This document shows, one piece after another, positions 52,053 through 60,548 of a DNA stretch of 64,000 bases. Position 1 is the stretch's first letter; the number at the start of each line of letters is the position of its first letter. The DNA comes from Streptosporangium roseum DSM 43021. GTDB taxonomy: Bacteria; Actinomycetota; Actinomycetes; Streptosporangiales; Streptosporangiaceae. The translations under genes were made by a program, and so were the position numbers. The notes beneath the pieces were generated by a model. The model ran no database searches, had not been told where the DNA came from, and was given only the letters and a program-made list of their open reading frames with translations. The DNA lies in assembly GCF_000024865.1 (NCBI RefSeq), contig NC_013595.1:682001-746000 (forward strand), given 5' to 3'.

Positions 52053-52094
52053 GGTGGTGATCCTTCCGTTTTGAACGGCCGACGTTCGGTCGTC

Positions 52095-52145
52095 CACTTG
52101 TCCGCTTAAGTTGAGAGTAGCTGCTTCAACTCGTCCGCACAAGTG
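52095..52145 (-). promoter_or_regulatory. Second copy of the GntR operator
   Basis: Arms CACTTGTCCGCTTAAGTTG (52095-52113) and CAACTCGTCCGCACAAGTG (52127-52145). The right arm is identical to that at 32315-32333 and the left arm differs at three positions, supporting it as a conserved regulator-binding site. Confidence 0.6.
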
Positions 52146-52197
52146 ATTAAGAGATGTGGCGAATGAAGGTCAGTGTCTGGCGGCGGGCCTCAGCGGC

Positions 52198-52677
52198 TCA
52201 GTGACAGCGGATGTCCAAGCCCGCGTCGGTGCTGTCGTTGAGCTCCACGATCACTGTGTGGCTGCTGTAGGCCACGTGTTTCGACGGCTGCCGGGCCCAC
52301 ACGGTGAAGATCGGCCGACCGTCCTCGACGCCTGCGATGTCTGCCCGATCGTAATAGTCCGTGAGATCACCGACGGACAACTCCGTATTCAGCGTCAACC
52401 GAACACGGTAGTCGCAGTGGTTGCCGTTGCCGCGAAGCGCGATGGAGCCCTCGGCGCCGCCATCGGCCCCATACGTCTTGGGCGGCCGGGGGTAGCTCTC
52501 AAACCGATCGATCAGAGCATCGAGCTTCGCGTCGTTGACCCACATGGGGACCTTGAAGAGAAGAAACAGCCCGATCACCGGAAGGAGTGCCACCACCAGG
52601 CAGCCGCCCCCTGCGCTGCGCCAGAAAGACCGCCTGGTGGGCGGGTCTTCACTGGAAGCAACAGGAGCGCTCTGCAT
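52198..52677 (-). CDS. Membrane-anchored AICE protein (second copy, diverged)
   Basis: A 159-residue paralogue of the protein at 32390-32884: helix GGGCLVVALLPVIGLFLLFK followed by VPMWVNDAKLDALIDRFESY and SIALRGNGNHCDYRVRLTLN, C-terminus LDIRCH. The outer part has diverged more than the gntR neighbours, suggesting faster evolution or relaxed constraint. Same position beside gntR as in element A. Confidence 0.72.
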   Translation of the reverse strand: MQSAPVASSEDPPTRRSFWRSAGGGCLVVALLPVIGLFLLFKVPMWVNDAKLDALIDRFESYPRPPKTYGADGGAEGSIALRGNGNHCDYRVRLTLNTELSVGDLTDYYDRADIAGVEDGRPIFTVWARQPSKHVAYSSHTVIVELNDSTDAGLDIRCH

Positions 52678-52696
52678 GGCATCATCCGATGTTGGT

Positions 52697-53413
52697 CTAT
52701 GTCACGGGATAGACATCCTGCAGCTCGTGAAGATCGCCTGGCAAGGCCGCCTCCATCACCATGACCACGGCCCCCGCCGCATCATGGACGGTGGCCAGCA
52801 CCCCGAGAACGGGCTTGGAACTGCCGAGCAACTCGGCCTCTTCCTTCCGGGGACTACGCGCTGTCAGCCGCTCGGTGATGTGGTCGAACCGCAGGTGCTT
52901 GACCGCCTGCAGATGCTGGCGGATCCCGTGCCGCAGCGGCTCGGGCTTGTCCAGGTCGGTGCCGAGTGCGATCTCCAGCGGGAACCAGAGCGCCTCCACC
53001 GCGGACAGCCGGCCACCCTGCTGGGTCGTCCGCCGACGGGCGATCACCGGCGTCCGTTCTTCCACGCCCAGGAGACGGGCGATGTGACGAGGAGCCGGAA
53101 CGCGCTGCACGTCGGTGACGCTCTCGGCGCTCTCGGCCTGTTCGGCCACCGCCAGGCCCGGCCGGATGCGATCCGGTGAACTCTCCGGGCGCCCCTTCAC
53201 GAATGAGCCGCGGCCGTGCTCCCGCTCGATCCACCCTTGCATGGCCAGGGTCTGAAGCGCCCGCACCACGGTCGTGCGCCCCACGCCGAACTCCCGGACA
53301 AGCTGCGTCTCGGACGGCAGCATGGCACCCGGAGCGTATTCGCCGGTCTCGATCCGCTGCTGGATCGCCGCCATCACCTGGGCATACTTCGGCGGGGCGA
53401 AGTCCATGCTCAT
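52697..53413 (-). CDS. GntR/HutC-family regulator (second copy)
   Basis: A 238-residue protein almost identical to the one at 32904-33620 (differences include IETGEYAPG and VEALWFPLE). Intact winged helix and UTRA domain. It may still be functional and could repress the AICE operators of element A in trans, an example of superinfection-type cross-talk. Confidence 0.88.
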   Translation of the reverse strand: MSMDFAPPKYAQVMAAIQQRIETGEYAPGAMLPSETQLVREFGVGRTTVVRALQTLAMQGWIEREHGRGSFVKGRPESSPDRIRPGLAVAEQAESAESVTDVQRVPAPRHIARLLGVEERTPVIARRRTTQQGGRLSAVEALWFPLEIALGTDLDKPEPLRHGIRQHLQAVKHLRFDHITERLTARSPRKEEAELLGSSKPVLGVLATVHDAAGAVVMVMEAALPGDLHELQDVYPVT

Positions 53414-53478
53414 GTCAACCGCCCGATCACTCTTCCACTTGTCTGCATAAGCACAGTACCGGCTGAGCAGGCACCTGT

Positions 53479-53531
53479 ATCGACCACCACAGCGATAGCC
53501 GCCCGATCCAGATGCACCACGTGATGCTCGA
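53479..53531 (-). pseudogene. Internal fragment of a Nudix gene (second copy)
   Basis: 53 bp identical to the segment at about 36137-36189 of the Nudix gene. On one side it is joined directly to the gntR upstream region (deleting the xre and zinc-finger genes); on the other it is cut by the IS element at 53532. Confidence 0.85.
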
Positions 53532-53581
53532 TGAGCCTCCCCTCGTACCGTGGAGATCTGACCTAAGGGGGAGGTCGGGGC

Positions 53582-53902
53582 ATGGGAGAGACCAGACGGA
53601 GTTTCGATCCGGAGTTTCGGGCGGGTGCGGTGCGCATCGTGCGGGAGTCCGGGAAATCGATCGCCTCGGTCGCGAAAGACCTGGGGATCAACGCGGGCAC
53701 GCTGGCCAACTGGATGCAGATGGACCGCCTGGCCCGTGAGCAGGACGCCAACGGTGAGCTGGCCGAGTCCGAGCGGGAAGAGCTGACCCGGCTGCGCCGA
53801 CAGCGGGCCGAGTGGGCCAAGGAACGCGCTGAACTGGAGATGGAGCGTGATGTGCTCAAGCGCTCGGTGGTCTTGTGGGTCAAGGAGGCGACGGGCCGGT
53901 GA
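53582..53902 (+). CDS. IS3-family transposase OrfA
   Basis: The 106-residue DNA-binding subunit. It starts MGETRRSFDPEFRAGAVRIV and has a helix-turn-helix SIASVAKDLGINAGTLANW, then a leucine-zipper-like coiled coil (LTRLRRQRAEWAKERAELEM, ERDVLKRSVVLW). Its stop overlaps the orfB GTG (GTGA), so coupling replaces the more common -1 frameshift. Confidence 0.92.
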   Translation: MGETRRSFDPEFRAGAVRIVRESGKSIASVAKDLGINAGTLANWMQMDRLAREQDANGELAESEREELTRLRRQRAEWAKERAELEMERDVLKRSVVLWVKEATGR

Positions 53903-54821
53903 GCGTGGCGGCCTTCATCGCCTGCCAGAAGACCGAGCACGATGTTCCCCACGCGGTGGCCTGCCGGATCCTGGGGGTCTCGCAGTCCTGGTTCTATAAA
54001 TGGCGCGATCGCGCACCAGGTGTTCGTCAGCAGCGTCGCGCCGGTTTGGATGCGGCGATCGAGGTGAGGTTCACCGCCTCGGGCGGCACCTACGGCAGCC
54101 CGCGCATTACCCGGGACCTGCACGAGGAGGGCTGGCGGGTCTCGGTCAACACGGTGGCCGCGCGGATGGCCGAGCTAGGCCTGGCCGGTCGCCCTGCCGG
54201 CAGACGGCGTTCGCTGACGCGCCAGGGCGCCAGGGCGCCAGGCCCGCGGCACCGGATCTGGTCGGCCGTCAGTTCACCGCCGTCGCACCGGATGTGTTGT
54301 GGTGCGGCGATGTCACTGAGATCGTCACCGACGAGGGCAAGCTGTATCTGGCCACGGTGCAGGACCTGTTCTCCCGTCGATTGCTCGGCTATGCCATGTC
54401 CGCCCATCACGACGCCGCTTTGACGGTCGCCTCGCTGCAGATGGCCGCGCTCACCCGGGGTGGCGACGTCGACGGGGTGATCTTCCACTCCGATCGCGGC
54501 GGCGAGTACACCGCCGCCCGGTTCCAGGCTGCCTGCCGCCACTGGGGGGTGGTGCAGTCGATGGGCCGGGTCGGCTGCGCGCTGGACAACGCTCCGGCCG
54601 AATCGTTCAACGCCACGCTCAAAGTCGAGCTCGCCCACCGGTATCGCTTCGCCACTCGCGCCGAGGCCCGGCTGAAGATCGCCACCTGGATCGCCGGTTT
54701 CTACAACACCCGCCGCCGACACAGCGCCGTCGACGGGCTACCACCAATCATCTACGAACAGCGGATCATGGCTGCCCGAGCGGCCACCACGGTGACACTT
54801 CAGCAGCTCATCGCCGCATAG
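53899..54821 (+). pseudogene. IS3-family transposase OrfB, frameshifted
   Basis: The first part (VSVAAFIACQKTEHDVPHAV to RRRSLTRQGAR) is in one frame and the DDE catalytic part (VAPDVLWCGDVTEIVTDEGK, HSDRGGEYT, NAPAESFNATLK) in another. The shift lies in three tandem 8-bp units 'ggcgccag' at about 54217-54241. Removing or adding units restores the frame, so slippage is the likely cause. As written the transposase is not made as one chain. Confidence 0.85.
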
Positions 54822-54851
54822 AAAAGTCTCCACGATTTGAGGGGATTGCCA

Positions 54852-55294
54852 CGGCAGACCACCATGATGATTCCCGGGCGGAAGGCGATCTCATGGCTGC
54901 ATCCGTCCAAGTGCGGCAGGACCTCATCGAGGATCACCACACTGCGCGGTTCGATCCCGGAAGGCGCGGCAATGCCGATCCTGAAGTCCGGCACGTCTTC
55001 GTAACGGATGATCAGGTCCTCTCCGTGCTTCCAGCAGTTGTGCCTGAGCGCGAGTTCCATGGAGTTCCCACCGCCGGTCTCCCCGTATGAGATCCGCTCC
55101 AGGATGAGATCTTTCACGCACCGCGGCCCGTGGAAGTCGTAGTGCTGGGGATCCACTGCGAACGTGCGAGCACCCACCGGCAACGCGTCGGCGAACTCGG
55201 GAAGCCGCTCCAGGTACTCGACCGGGCTGATGACACCATGGATGACCTCACCGGCGAGCAGCGTCATCGACGCGTTGAGATCGACGTACTTCAT
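54852..55294 (-). pseudogene. Gene truncated at its 3' end by the IS element
   Basis: The frame starts at an ATG at 55294 (MKYVDLNASMTLLAGEVIHG) and runs through SPVEYLERLPEFADALPVGA and SSVVILDEVLPHLDGCSHEI into the IS right end, where it gains about a dozen foreign codons. The native C-terminus is missing. The protein family is not recognised. Confidence 0.7.
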
Positions 55295-55484
55295 GCGCTG
55301 TTCACGTCTGGAGGCATGCAGGCGCAACCGCTGCGGAACATATCCGGAACGATCTTCATTGCGCCTGCCATGCCATAGGCCATAGCCGCAGGCCACCGCA
55401 TTATGGAGCCCTCAACAGCCGTTCCACTTCTAATCCGACGGCCATGGGGTCGAATCTTGTAGGACGCCCGCTCCACAGGGGTGG

Positions 55485-56057
55485 TCAGCCGGCCCGCGGG
55501 TCCGCCAGCAGCACCACGCGATCGGCCCCGACGTCGAACCCGAGCACTGGATGGTCCGGGTCGCTCTCCGGCGACATCAACACCGGCTTGCCCAGCTGCC
55601 GCCCGATCGTCACGAAGAACCCGCACAGAAGGTCCAGCCGTTCCTGCCCCTGCAGCTCCCGCAGATCGACATCGAAGTCGATCTCGTCCTCCGACAGGAA
55701 TCGAAAGATCGCCAGCACATCAGGAGCCGGCCAGACGCGCAGACTCGGGCAGTCGGCATCCGAAGGCCGGGACAACACGTGCTCGGCGCGGGGCAGCGGC
55801 ATCACAATGTCACCTTCGGAGTACTCGCTCCTCCAGCCCTGGGCCTCGATCAGATCAAGAAGCACCTGCCAGTCGCCGACCGAGGTGTCCGTAACCCATA
55901 CATCCGGCAGTGTCCCCATCAGATCAGGGTCGAAGAAGCTCCTGACCTCATCCCACAGCAGATCCGGCATCCTGCCATGCTTCCCGTTGAAGGAGGCCGG
56001 CGCATCTCGCCAGGACAGCTCGACCCCGCAAGGTTGCTCAGGTGAGAACCTGATCAT
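55485..56057 (-). CDS. Unrecognised soluble protein
   Basis: A 190-residue acidic protein (start MIRFSPEQPCGVELSWRDAP at 56057; a longer frame upstream is basic and improbable). Contains DLLWDEVRSFFDPDLMGTLP, SVGDWQVLLDLIEAQGWRSE, and FRFLSEDEIDFDVDLRELQG. No motif, signal peptide or helix for the membrane. The general character recalls immunity-type or small accessory proteins, but this is only an impression. Confidence 0.7.
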   Translation of the reverse strand: MIRFSPEQPCGVELSWRDAPASFNGKHGRMPDLLWDEVRSFFDPDLMGTLPDVWVTDTSVGDWQVLLDLIEAQGWRSEYSEGDIVMPLPRAEHVLSRPSDADCPSLRVWPAPDVLAIFRFLSEDEIDFDVDLRELQGQERLDLLCGFFVTIGRQLGKPVLMSPESDPDHPVLGFDVGADRVVLLADPRAG

Positions 56058-56129
56058 CCGCCGTCGAGCCGAGCAAACCACGACCCCTGTACGTCCGCTC
56101 CGGACAAGGCATGATCGACTCGTCGCGCA

Positions 56130-56218
56130 TATACATGCAATGATCTTGAAGGCGTTTCCCAGGTCACGCCAGGCTTTTCGGGTAGTTCGCGGACGGGGAC
56201 CGGCCCTGGAACGCTGAG
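56130..56218. repeat. AICE-end repeat, copy 2 (right edge of the composite island)
   Basis: Matches 26256-26346 with about 75-80% identity by eye ('catgcaatgatctt', 'tttcccaggtc', 'ggaccggccctgg'). In element A this sequence lies just inside the left end, so here it may mark the outer limit of the third, decayed element. Confidence 0.6.
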
Positions 56219-56638
56219 GTTTCTTCATCCCGAGTAGTGATCGGCTTTGGTCGCCTGTAGAACGAGGACGGCTCGGACGATCGCGGTAGCGCGCCGGAGG
56301 CGACAACGGAGCCGGACCGGCACTTTCCTGCCCTCAGGGGTGTGACGGCATGCTCATCGATCGAGCGAATGTGGGCATGGGCGCGGTCGACGGACCTTTG
56401 GCCGCAAGGCAGGATCGGTCGGTGCCGGTGGCGCTTGAACGAGGTGCAGATCGTGTCGCCCATGCCTGAGGTGCGGATCGTGTCGCCCGCGCCTTGGGAA
56501 CCCTGGTCAGTGAAGGTCGGCAGGTTGGCACGGGTGAGCGCGTCGATCAGGCCCACCTGGCGTGCAGCGGTCAGATCGTGCACCGCCATGCGCGGGCGCT
56601 GGGGCTCGCGTCCGCGCGGCCGAGCCCACCGAAGACCG
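56219..56638. other. Intergenic region, no gene seen
   Basis: About 420 bp with a near-direct repeat of 'gcagatcgtgtcgcccatgc' / 'gcggatcgtgtcgcccgcgc' near 56444-56495. No convincing coding sequence. Confidence 0.5.
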
Positions 56639-57556
56639 CTACTCGATCTCGCCGAGGTCGAAGGCGACGTCGGCGAGGCGAACCGTCCGCACCTCCGGGT
56701 CGTCGAGGAGCTTGCGCAGGTCGGCGAGTTTCCAGCGGTCGACGACGAGCCCGTGCACGACGCCCGCTTTGGCCGCGTCGGTGAGCCGGTAGTGGTCCAG
56801 CTCGAACTCGCTGAGGTCGTCCCCCTCGTCAAGCAGCCCGACCCACCTGCGGAACTCCGCCAGCGCCGCCTCAGGTTCGGTCTCGCACTGATAGCTGAAA
56901 TCCGTCCGGATGTACTCCTCGGTCATGTTGCGGTTCCAGACGACCGCGTTCAGCGGGGGATAGTTGCTGGAGTCGTCGTAGTAGGGAGCCGGGGCGTAGA
57001 TGTAGGAGACGTCCGCTCCTCCGCAGAGTTTGTGCTTCCGGTTGAAGGCGACGAGCCGCTCGGTGGTCATCGCGTTTGCGAACTCCACGACCGCGACGGC
57101 GTCGAGCGTCTGGGGGAGCCCATCGATGGTCTTTCGAGCCTTCTCCGTCAGTTCCTTGTCGGCTCCGGGGTCCGCCTCCACGGAGGCGATCGCGTCGCCC
57201 AGGCTGCCGGACGGCCCGTCGAGGGAGGGGGCCCGGATGGTGCCGAACAGGTTCTCCGTGATTTCGTACCCTGTCTCGTCCTCGCTGGGACCGGCTCGGC
57301 GCGGCTCCCCCCACAGCGTGTAGGTCGTCCCCAGCAGGCCCCGACCATCGTCGTAACTGTAAAACAAGCGCTTGTCCGAGTTCGCGACGCGGGCGGTCGT
57401 GCCGTACACCTGGGCCGTCCGCTCGTCGTCGAAGTCGATGAACACCCACGAAATCCGCTCGACCGCACTGAGAGCCAGGAACAGTGCCGCAGTGACGGCC
57501 ACGACCCTGAGAAGGGACCTGGCCATGTACGCCCAGTCGGGCTCCCTCGTGTTCAT
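56639..57556 (-). CDS. Membrane-anchored extracytoplasmic protein, unknown function
   Basis: A 305-residue product (ATG at 57556) with a short cytoplasmic N-terminus and one helix (LLRVVAVTAALFLALSAVER). The outer domain has two cysteines (HKLCGGADVS and YQCETEPE), the segment PQTLDAVAVVEFANAMTTER and an acidic C-terminus (DVAFDLGEIE). No catalytic motif recognised. It stands outside the island. Confidence 0.75.
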   Translation of the reverse strand: MNTREPDWAYMARSLLRVVAVTAALFLALSAVERISWVFIDFDDERTAQVYGTTARVANSDKRLFYSYDDGRGLLGTTYTLWGEPRRAGPSEDETGYEITENLFGTIRAPSLDGPSGSLGDAIASVEADPGADKELTEKARKTIDGLPQTLDAVAVVEFANAMTTERLVAFNRKHKLCGGADVSYIYAPAPYYDDSSNYPPLNAVVWNRNMTEEYIRTDFSYQCETEPEAALAEFRRWVGLLDEGDDLSEFELDHYRLTDAAKAGVVHGLVVDRWKLADLRKLLDDPEVRTVRLADVAFDLGEIE

Positions 57557-57948
57557 CCCGCACACTCCTGCGATCTAGATCAAATCGGGTACGGCGCACC
57601 ATAGCCGCCCGAAACCGGTCTGGGCAGGGAGATCAGGCGAGGACTCGGTATGACAGGTCGGCCAAGCGGCTGCCAGCCAGGACCGGCCGCCAAGGCTGCA
57701 CGCCCGCTGAGGAGCTACGGAGGTTCCGGGGTCCTTGTCGTACGGCATGCACCTCATGCGGCCGGAGAGCTGCAGCCCGGCCCGCGAACGCCGGCGGGCC
57801 GCCGTGGAACCGTAGAGAAAGTCCTCATTCAGGGGTCCAGCGTGATGCGTTCTACTTCGGGTGCCACCGGAATACGGCTGGAACGGGCCGCGTCCACCGG
57901 AAACCGCGAACGCGGGATCGAGCCGCCCAAGGGTTAGCCGCCCAAGGG
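57557..57948. other. Intergenic region, no gene seen
   Basis: Contains a 16-bp tandem duplication ('agccgcccaagggtt') at 57919-57952 that overlaps the stop of the gene to its right. Otherwise nothing is recognised. Confidence 0.5.
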
Positions 57949-58542
57949 TTAAGCGCCGGCCTGCCTCGCGTACCAGGTGATACTGGCTCCGTTCGGGAAC
58001 GACCTGCGGTCGGTCGGGGTGAACGCGGTGGGACGGAAGCCACCATCGACGAGGGCGGCGCCCGCGCCCGCCACCACGGGATAGCTCTTGATGATCAGTT
58101 CGTCGATCTCGGTCAGCAGCGAGTTGGCCAGCCCTCCGCCGCCGCAGAGCCAGATGTCCAGCCCGTCCCCGCGCTTGAGGTCCCGGACGAGCGCGGCGGG
58201 GTCGCGCACCAGTTCCACCGCCGGGTCGTCGATGCGGTCCAGGGAACTGGAGACGACGTACTGCCGCAGGTGCGTGTACGGGTTGCTGAGCCCTTGGTCG
58301 AGCACGGCCCGGTAGGTGTTCAGCCCCATCAGGACGGTGTCGAAGCGCCTGTTGGGGACGTCCACGAGGCCGGCGTGCGGACGGTACTGCGTGGGAACAG
58401 TCTCGGGATAGCGCTCGTTGACCCAGGCCATGTACGCGGCGGCGGCCTCGCCCTCGCCGACCGGGTAGAAGTCCACCTCCCCGCCGGGGCCCGCGATGCG
58501 GCCATCGATGGACACGCCGATGTAGTAGACGAGCTTGCGCAT
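57949..58542 (-). CDS. Dihydrofolate-reductase-family (RibD C-terminal-like) protein
   Basis: A 197-residue protein with MRKLVYYIGVSIDGRIAGPG, the family's N-terminal strand and loop, FDTVLMGLNTYRAVLDQG, and the NADPH-site segment DIWLCGGGGLANSLLTEIDE. Such stand-alone proteins are common in actinomycetes; substrates are mostly unknown and true DHFR activity should not be assumed. It is divergent from a truncated TetR gene, its probable former regulator. Confidence 0.9.
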   Translation of the reverse strand: MRKLVYYIGVSIDGRIAGPGGEVDFYPVGEGEAAAAYMAWVNERYPETVPTQYRPHAGLVDVPNRRFDTVLMGLNTYRAVLDQGLSNPYTHLRQYVVSSSLDRIDDPAVELVRDPAALVRDLKRGDGLDIWLCGGGGLANSLLTEIDELIIKSYPVVAGAGAALVDGGFRPTAFTPTDRRSFPNGASITWYARQAGA

Positions 58543-58546
58543 ATGA

Positions 58547-58607
58547 CCACTCCATTTAAAGTACTATGTATGAAGTGGTTTAGACGTTAGTACTACGAGT
58601 GGAGTGG
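58547..58607. promoter_or_regulatory. Large symmetric dyad in a divergent promoter
   Basis: Two nested perfect arms share one centre at 58577: CCACTCC (58547-58553) with GGAGTGG (58601-58607), and AGTACTA (58560-58566) with TAGTACT (58588-58594). AT-rich DNA lies between. This is the expected form of a TetR-family operator covering both promoters. Confidence 0.75.
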
Positions 58608-58615
58608 TGTCAACT

Positions 58616-58765
58616 GTGCGCAGGAACGCCGAGAGGAGGGTGGCGCTCATCGACGCCGCCATCGAGGTGCTGGCCGGGCAGGGCGCGCGGGGCCTGACCT
58701 TCCGGGCGGTGGACGGCGCGGCACGGGTCCCTCGTGGACGCCGGCGAACGCTCCGCCCGGGGTGA
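58616..58765 (+). pseudogene. Truncated TetR-family regulator
   Basis: The GTG at 58616 starts a typical TetR DNA-binding N-terminus (AERRVALIDAAIEVLAGQGA, RGLTFRAVDGAARVP), but the frame leaves the family pattern after about 40 residues and stops at codon 50. The recognition helix end and the whole ligand domain are absent. Probably inactivated by deletion, which would leave the divergent gene without its repressor. Confidence 0.75.
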
Positions 58766-59106
58766 CCTTGGTGACGCGTCCAGGAAGGGCACGGCCGAGC
58801 CGGGTGCGGGCGACCCGCTGCAACGGGTCCGGTCGCAGGGTCTTGAGCGACGGTGAGGTGAGGCGGCGCCGGCAGGTCAGGGCGTGTCCGAGCTTGCCGG
58901 CAGGTCAGGGCGTGTCCGAGCTTGGAGAAGGCTTCGCAGATGCCGTCGTGGGTCGCCCCGCGGACACGCGGGTGGCGGAACCGGCCCCGGTACGGCGGTG
59001 GTGCTGGCCGTACCTCGGAACTCCGGTGGGCGGGATCGATTATGTCCTGCTCCCGCCGACATGCTTGCTGGCATCGCAACCGAGTCATCAAGCAGGGAGA
59101 TCCCCG
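58766..59106. repeat. Intergenic region with a 28-bp tandem duplication
   Basis: Two identical 28-bp units lie at 58868-58895 and 58896-58923 ('gccggcaggtcaggg ...'). No gene is recognised; part may be remains of the TetR gene's 3' end. Confidence 0.65.
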
Positions 59107-60396
59107 ATGTCGCACTCCACCGCCCCCTCCCGGTCGGCCAGGCCCGGTTCGGCCAGGCGGCGCAGACTGCCGGCCCTGGCCACCGCGGCCGCCGTCGCGC
59201 TGGGCGCCCTCGGCCTGGCCGTAGCCCCGGCCGGCGCCGATGCCGCCCGGTGGAGCGGCCCCGCCGGCACCGTGCAGACCGGTCCGAACGGCCTGGCCCG
59301 CCCCGCCGACGCCGTGCAGACCAGCCTGAACGGCCTGGCCCGCCCCGCCGACGCCGTGCAGACCAGCCTGAACGGCCTGGTCCGCAGCGGCGAGTTCCCC
59401 GGCGTCCTGGCCGCGGTGCGGGGTCGTGACGGGCGTACCCGGGACTACACCGCCGGCGTGGGCAACCTGGAGACGGGGGCGAAGGTCCCCGTCAACGGGC
59501 GGGTACGCATCGGCAGCAACACCAAGACGTTCGTCGCCGTGGTCGTGCTGCAGCTGGCCGACGAAGGCAGGATCGACCTGGACGCGCCGGTCGAGAAGTA
59601 TCTTCCCGGCCTGGTACGCGGCAACGGCAACGACGGCCGCAAGTTCACCACCCGCCAGATGCTCCAGCACACCGCCGGCCTGGCGAACTACACGCAGTAT
59701 CTTCCGCCGTTCTCCGAGGTCCAGCACACCTACTTCGAGCCTCGGGAACTGCTCGACATGGGTCTGGCGCACAAGCCGGTGTTCGCCCCCGGAAAGAGCT
59801 GGCAGTACAGCAACACCGGCTACGTCCTGCTCGGCCTGCTGGTGCAGAAGGTCACGGGCCGGCCGATCAGCGAGGAGGTCACCAACCGGATCATCAAGCC
59901 GCTCGGGCTGCGCGACACGTACTGGCCGGGCGTCGGCGAGCAGACGATCCGCGGCGCCCACCCCCACGGGTACTCCTCCAAGGACCCCGACGGGCGGACC
60001 GGCAAGAACGATGTGGACGTCACGGAGATGGACCCCTCCTGGGGATGGGCGGCCGGGCAGCTCGTCGGCACCCCGCGCGACGTCAACCGCTTCCTGGGCG
60101 CGTTGCTGGACGGCCGGCTGCTCAAGCCCGCCCTGCTGGAGCAGATGAAGCAGACGGTCGAGGCGCCTGGATTCCCTGACGGCTGGTCGTACGGGCTCGG
60201 TCTGATGAAGATCAAGCTGAGCTGCGGCGGTTACGCGTGGGGCCACGGCGGTGACATCCACGGCTATGAGACCCGTAACGGCGTCACCGAGGACGGCCGG
60301 TCGGCCACGGTCGCCGTGACCGCGCTGCCCTTCGCGGAAGCCGGCGCCGATCAGGTCAACGCCGCCCTGGACACCGCGCTCTGCGCCCAGAAGTGA
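59107..60396 (+). CDS. Secreted serine hydrolase (class C beta-lactamase / D-Ala-D-Ala carboxypeptidase fold)
   Basis: The 429-residue exported enzyme has an Arg-rich signal peptide (LPALATAAAVALGALGLAVA), then catalytic motifs SNTK (IGSNTKTFVAV), YSN (WQYSNTGYVLLG) and HGG (WGHGGDIHGYE). Likely roles are cell-wall peptide trimming or esterase/peptidase action. The mature N-terminus contains an in-frame tandem repeat (two copies of 42 bp, NGLARPADAVQTSL). The ATG follows GGGAG at good spacing. It lies outside the island. Confidence 0.9.
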   Translation: MSHSTAPSRSARPGSARRRRLPALATAAAVALGALGLAVAPAGADAARWSGPAGTVQTGPNGLARPADAVQTSLNGLARPADAVQTSLNGLVRSGEFPGVLAAVRGRDGRTRDYTAGVGNLETGAKVPVNGRVRIGSNTKTFVAVVVLQLADEGRIDLDAPVEKYLPGLVRGNGNDGRKFTTRQMLQHTAGLANYTQYLPPFSEVQHTYFEPRELLDMGLAHKPVFAPGKSWQYSNTGYVLLGLLVQKVTGRPISEEVTNRIIKPLGLRDTYWPGVGEQTIRGAHPHGYSSKDPDGRTGKNDVDVTEMDPSWGWAAGQLVGTPRDVNRFLGALLDGRLLKPALLEQMKQTVEAPGFPDGWSYGLGLMKIKLSCGGYAWGHGGDIHGYETRNGVTEDGRSATVAVTALPFAEAGADQVNAALDTALCAQK

Positions 60397-60420
60397 CACC
60401 GCGCTCTGCGCCCAGAAGTA
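60371..60420 (+). repeat. Tandem duplication across the stop codon of the serine hydrolase
   Basis: A 24-25-bp unit (caccgcgctctgcgcccaga...) occurs once as the gene's last codons and again right after the TGA, where it ends in TAA. The sequence looks like a duplication of the gene's end. Confidence 0.85.
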
Positions 60421-60548
60421 AGGCCGCGACCCGCGGGAGAGCCGTGATCCGCCACCGCAGCCGACCCGTCCTCCAGGAGATCATCGCCGCCGGACAGCGC
60501 GAGGAAGTGAGCCTCCCCTGCCCGGCGGGGCTGTGCCGGAGAGGGTCT

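Larger units (their letters stand above)
53532..54851 (+). mobile_element. IS3-family insertion sequence
   Basis: About 1.32 kb with orfA and orfB. The ends show related inverted repeats: left TG...TCCCCTC..A.CGTGGAGA from 53532, and the right end read on the minus strand gives TCCCCTC..ATCGTGGAGA. No matching target duplication is visible and the DNA on the two sides belongs to different genes, which suggests IS-mediated rearrangement. Exact ends are uncertain by a few bases. Confidence 0.85.
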
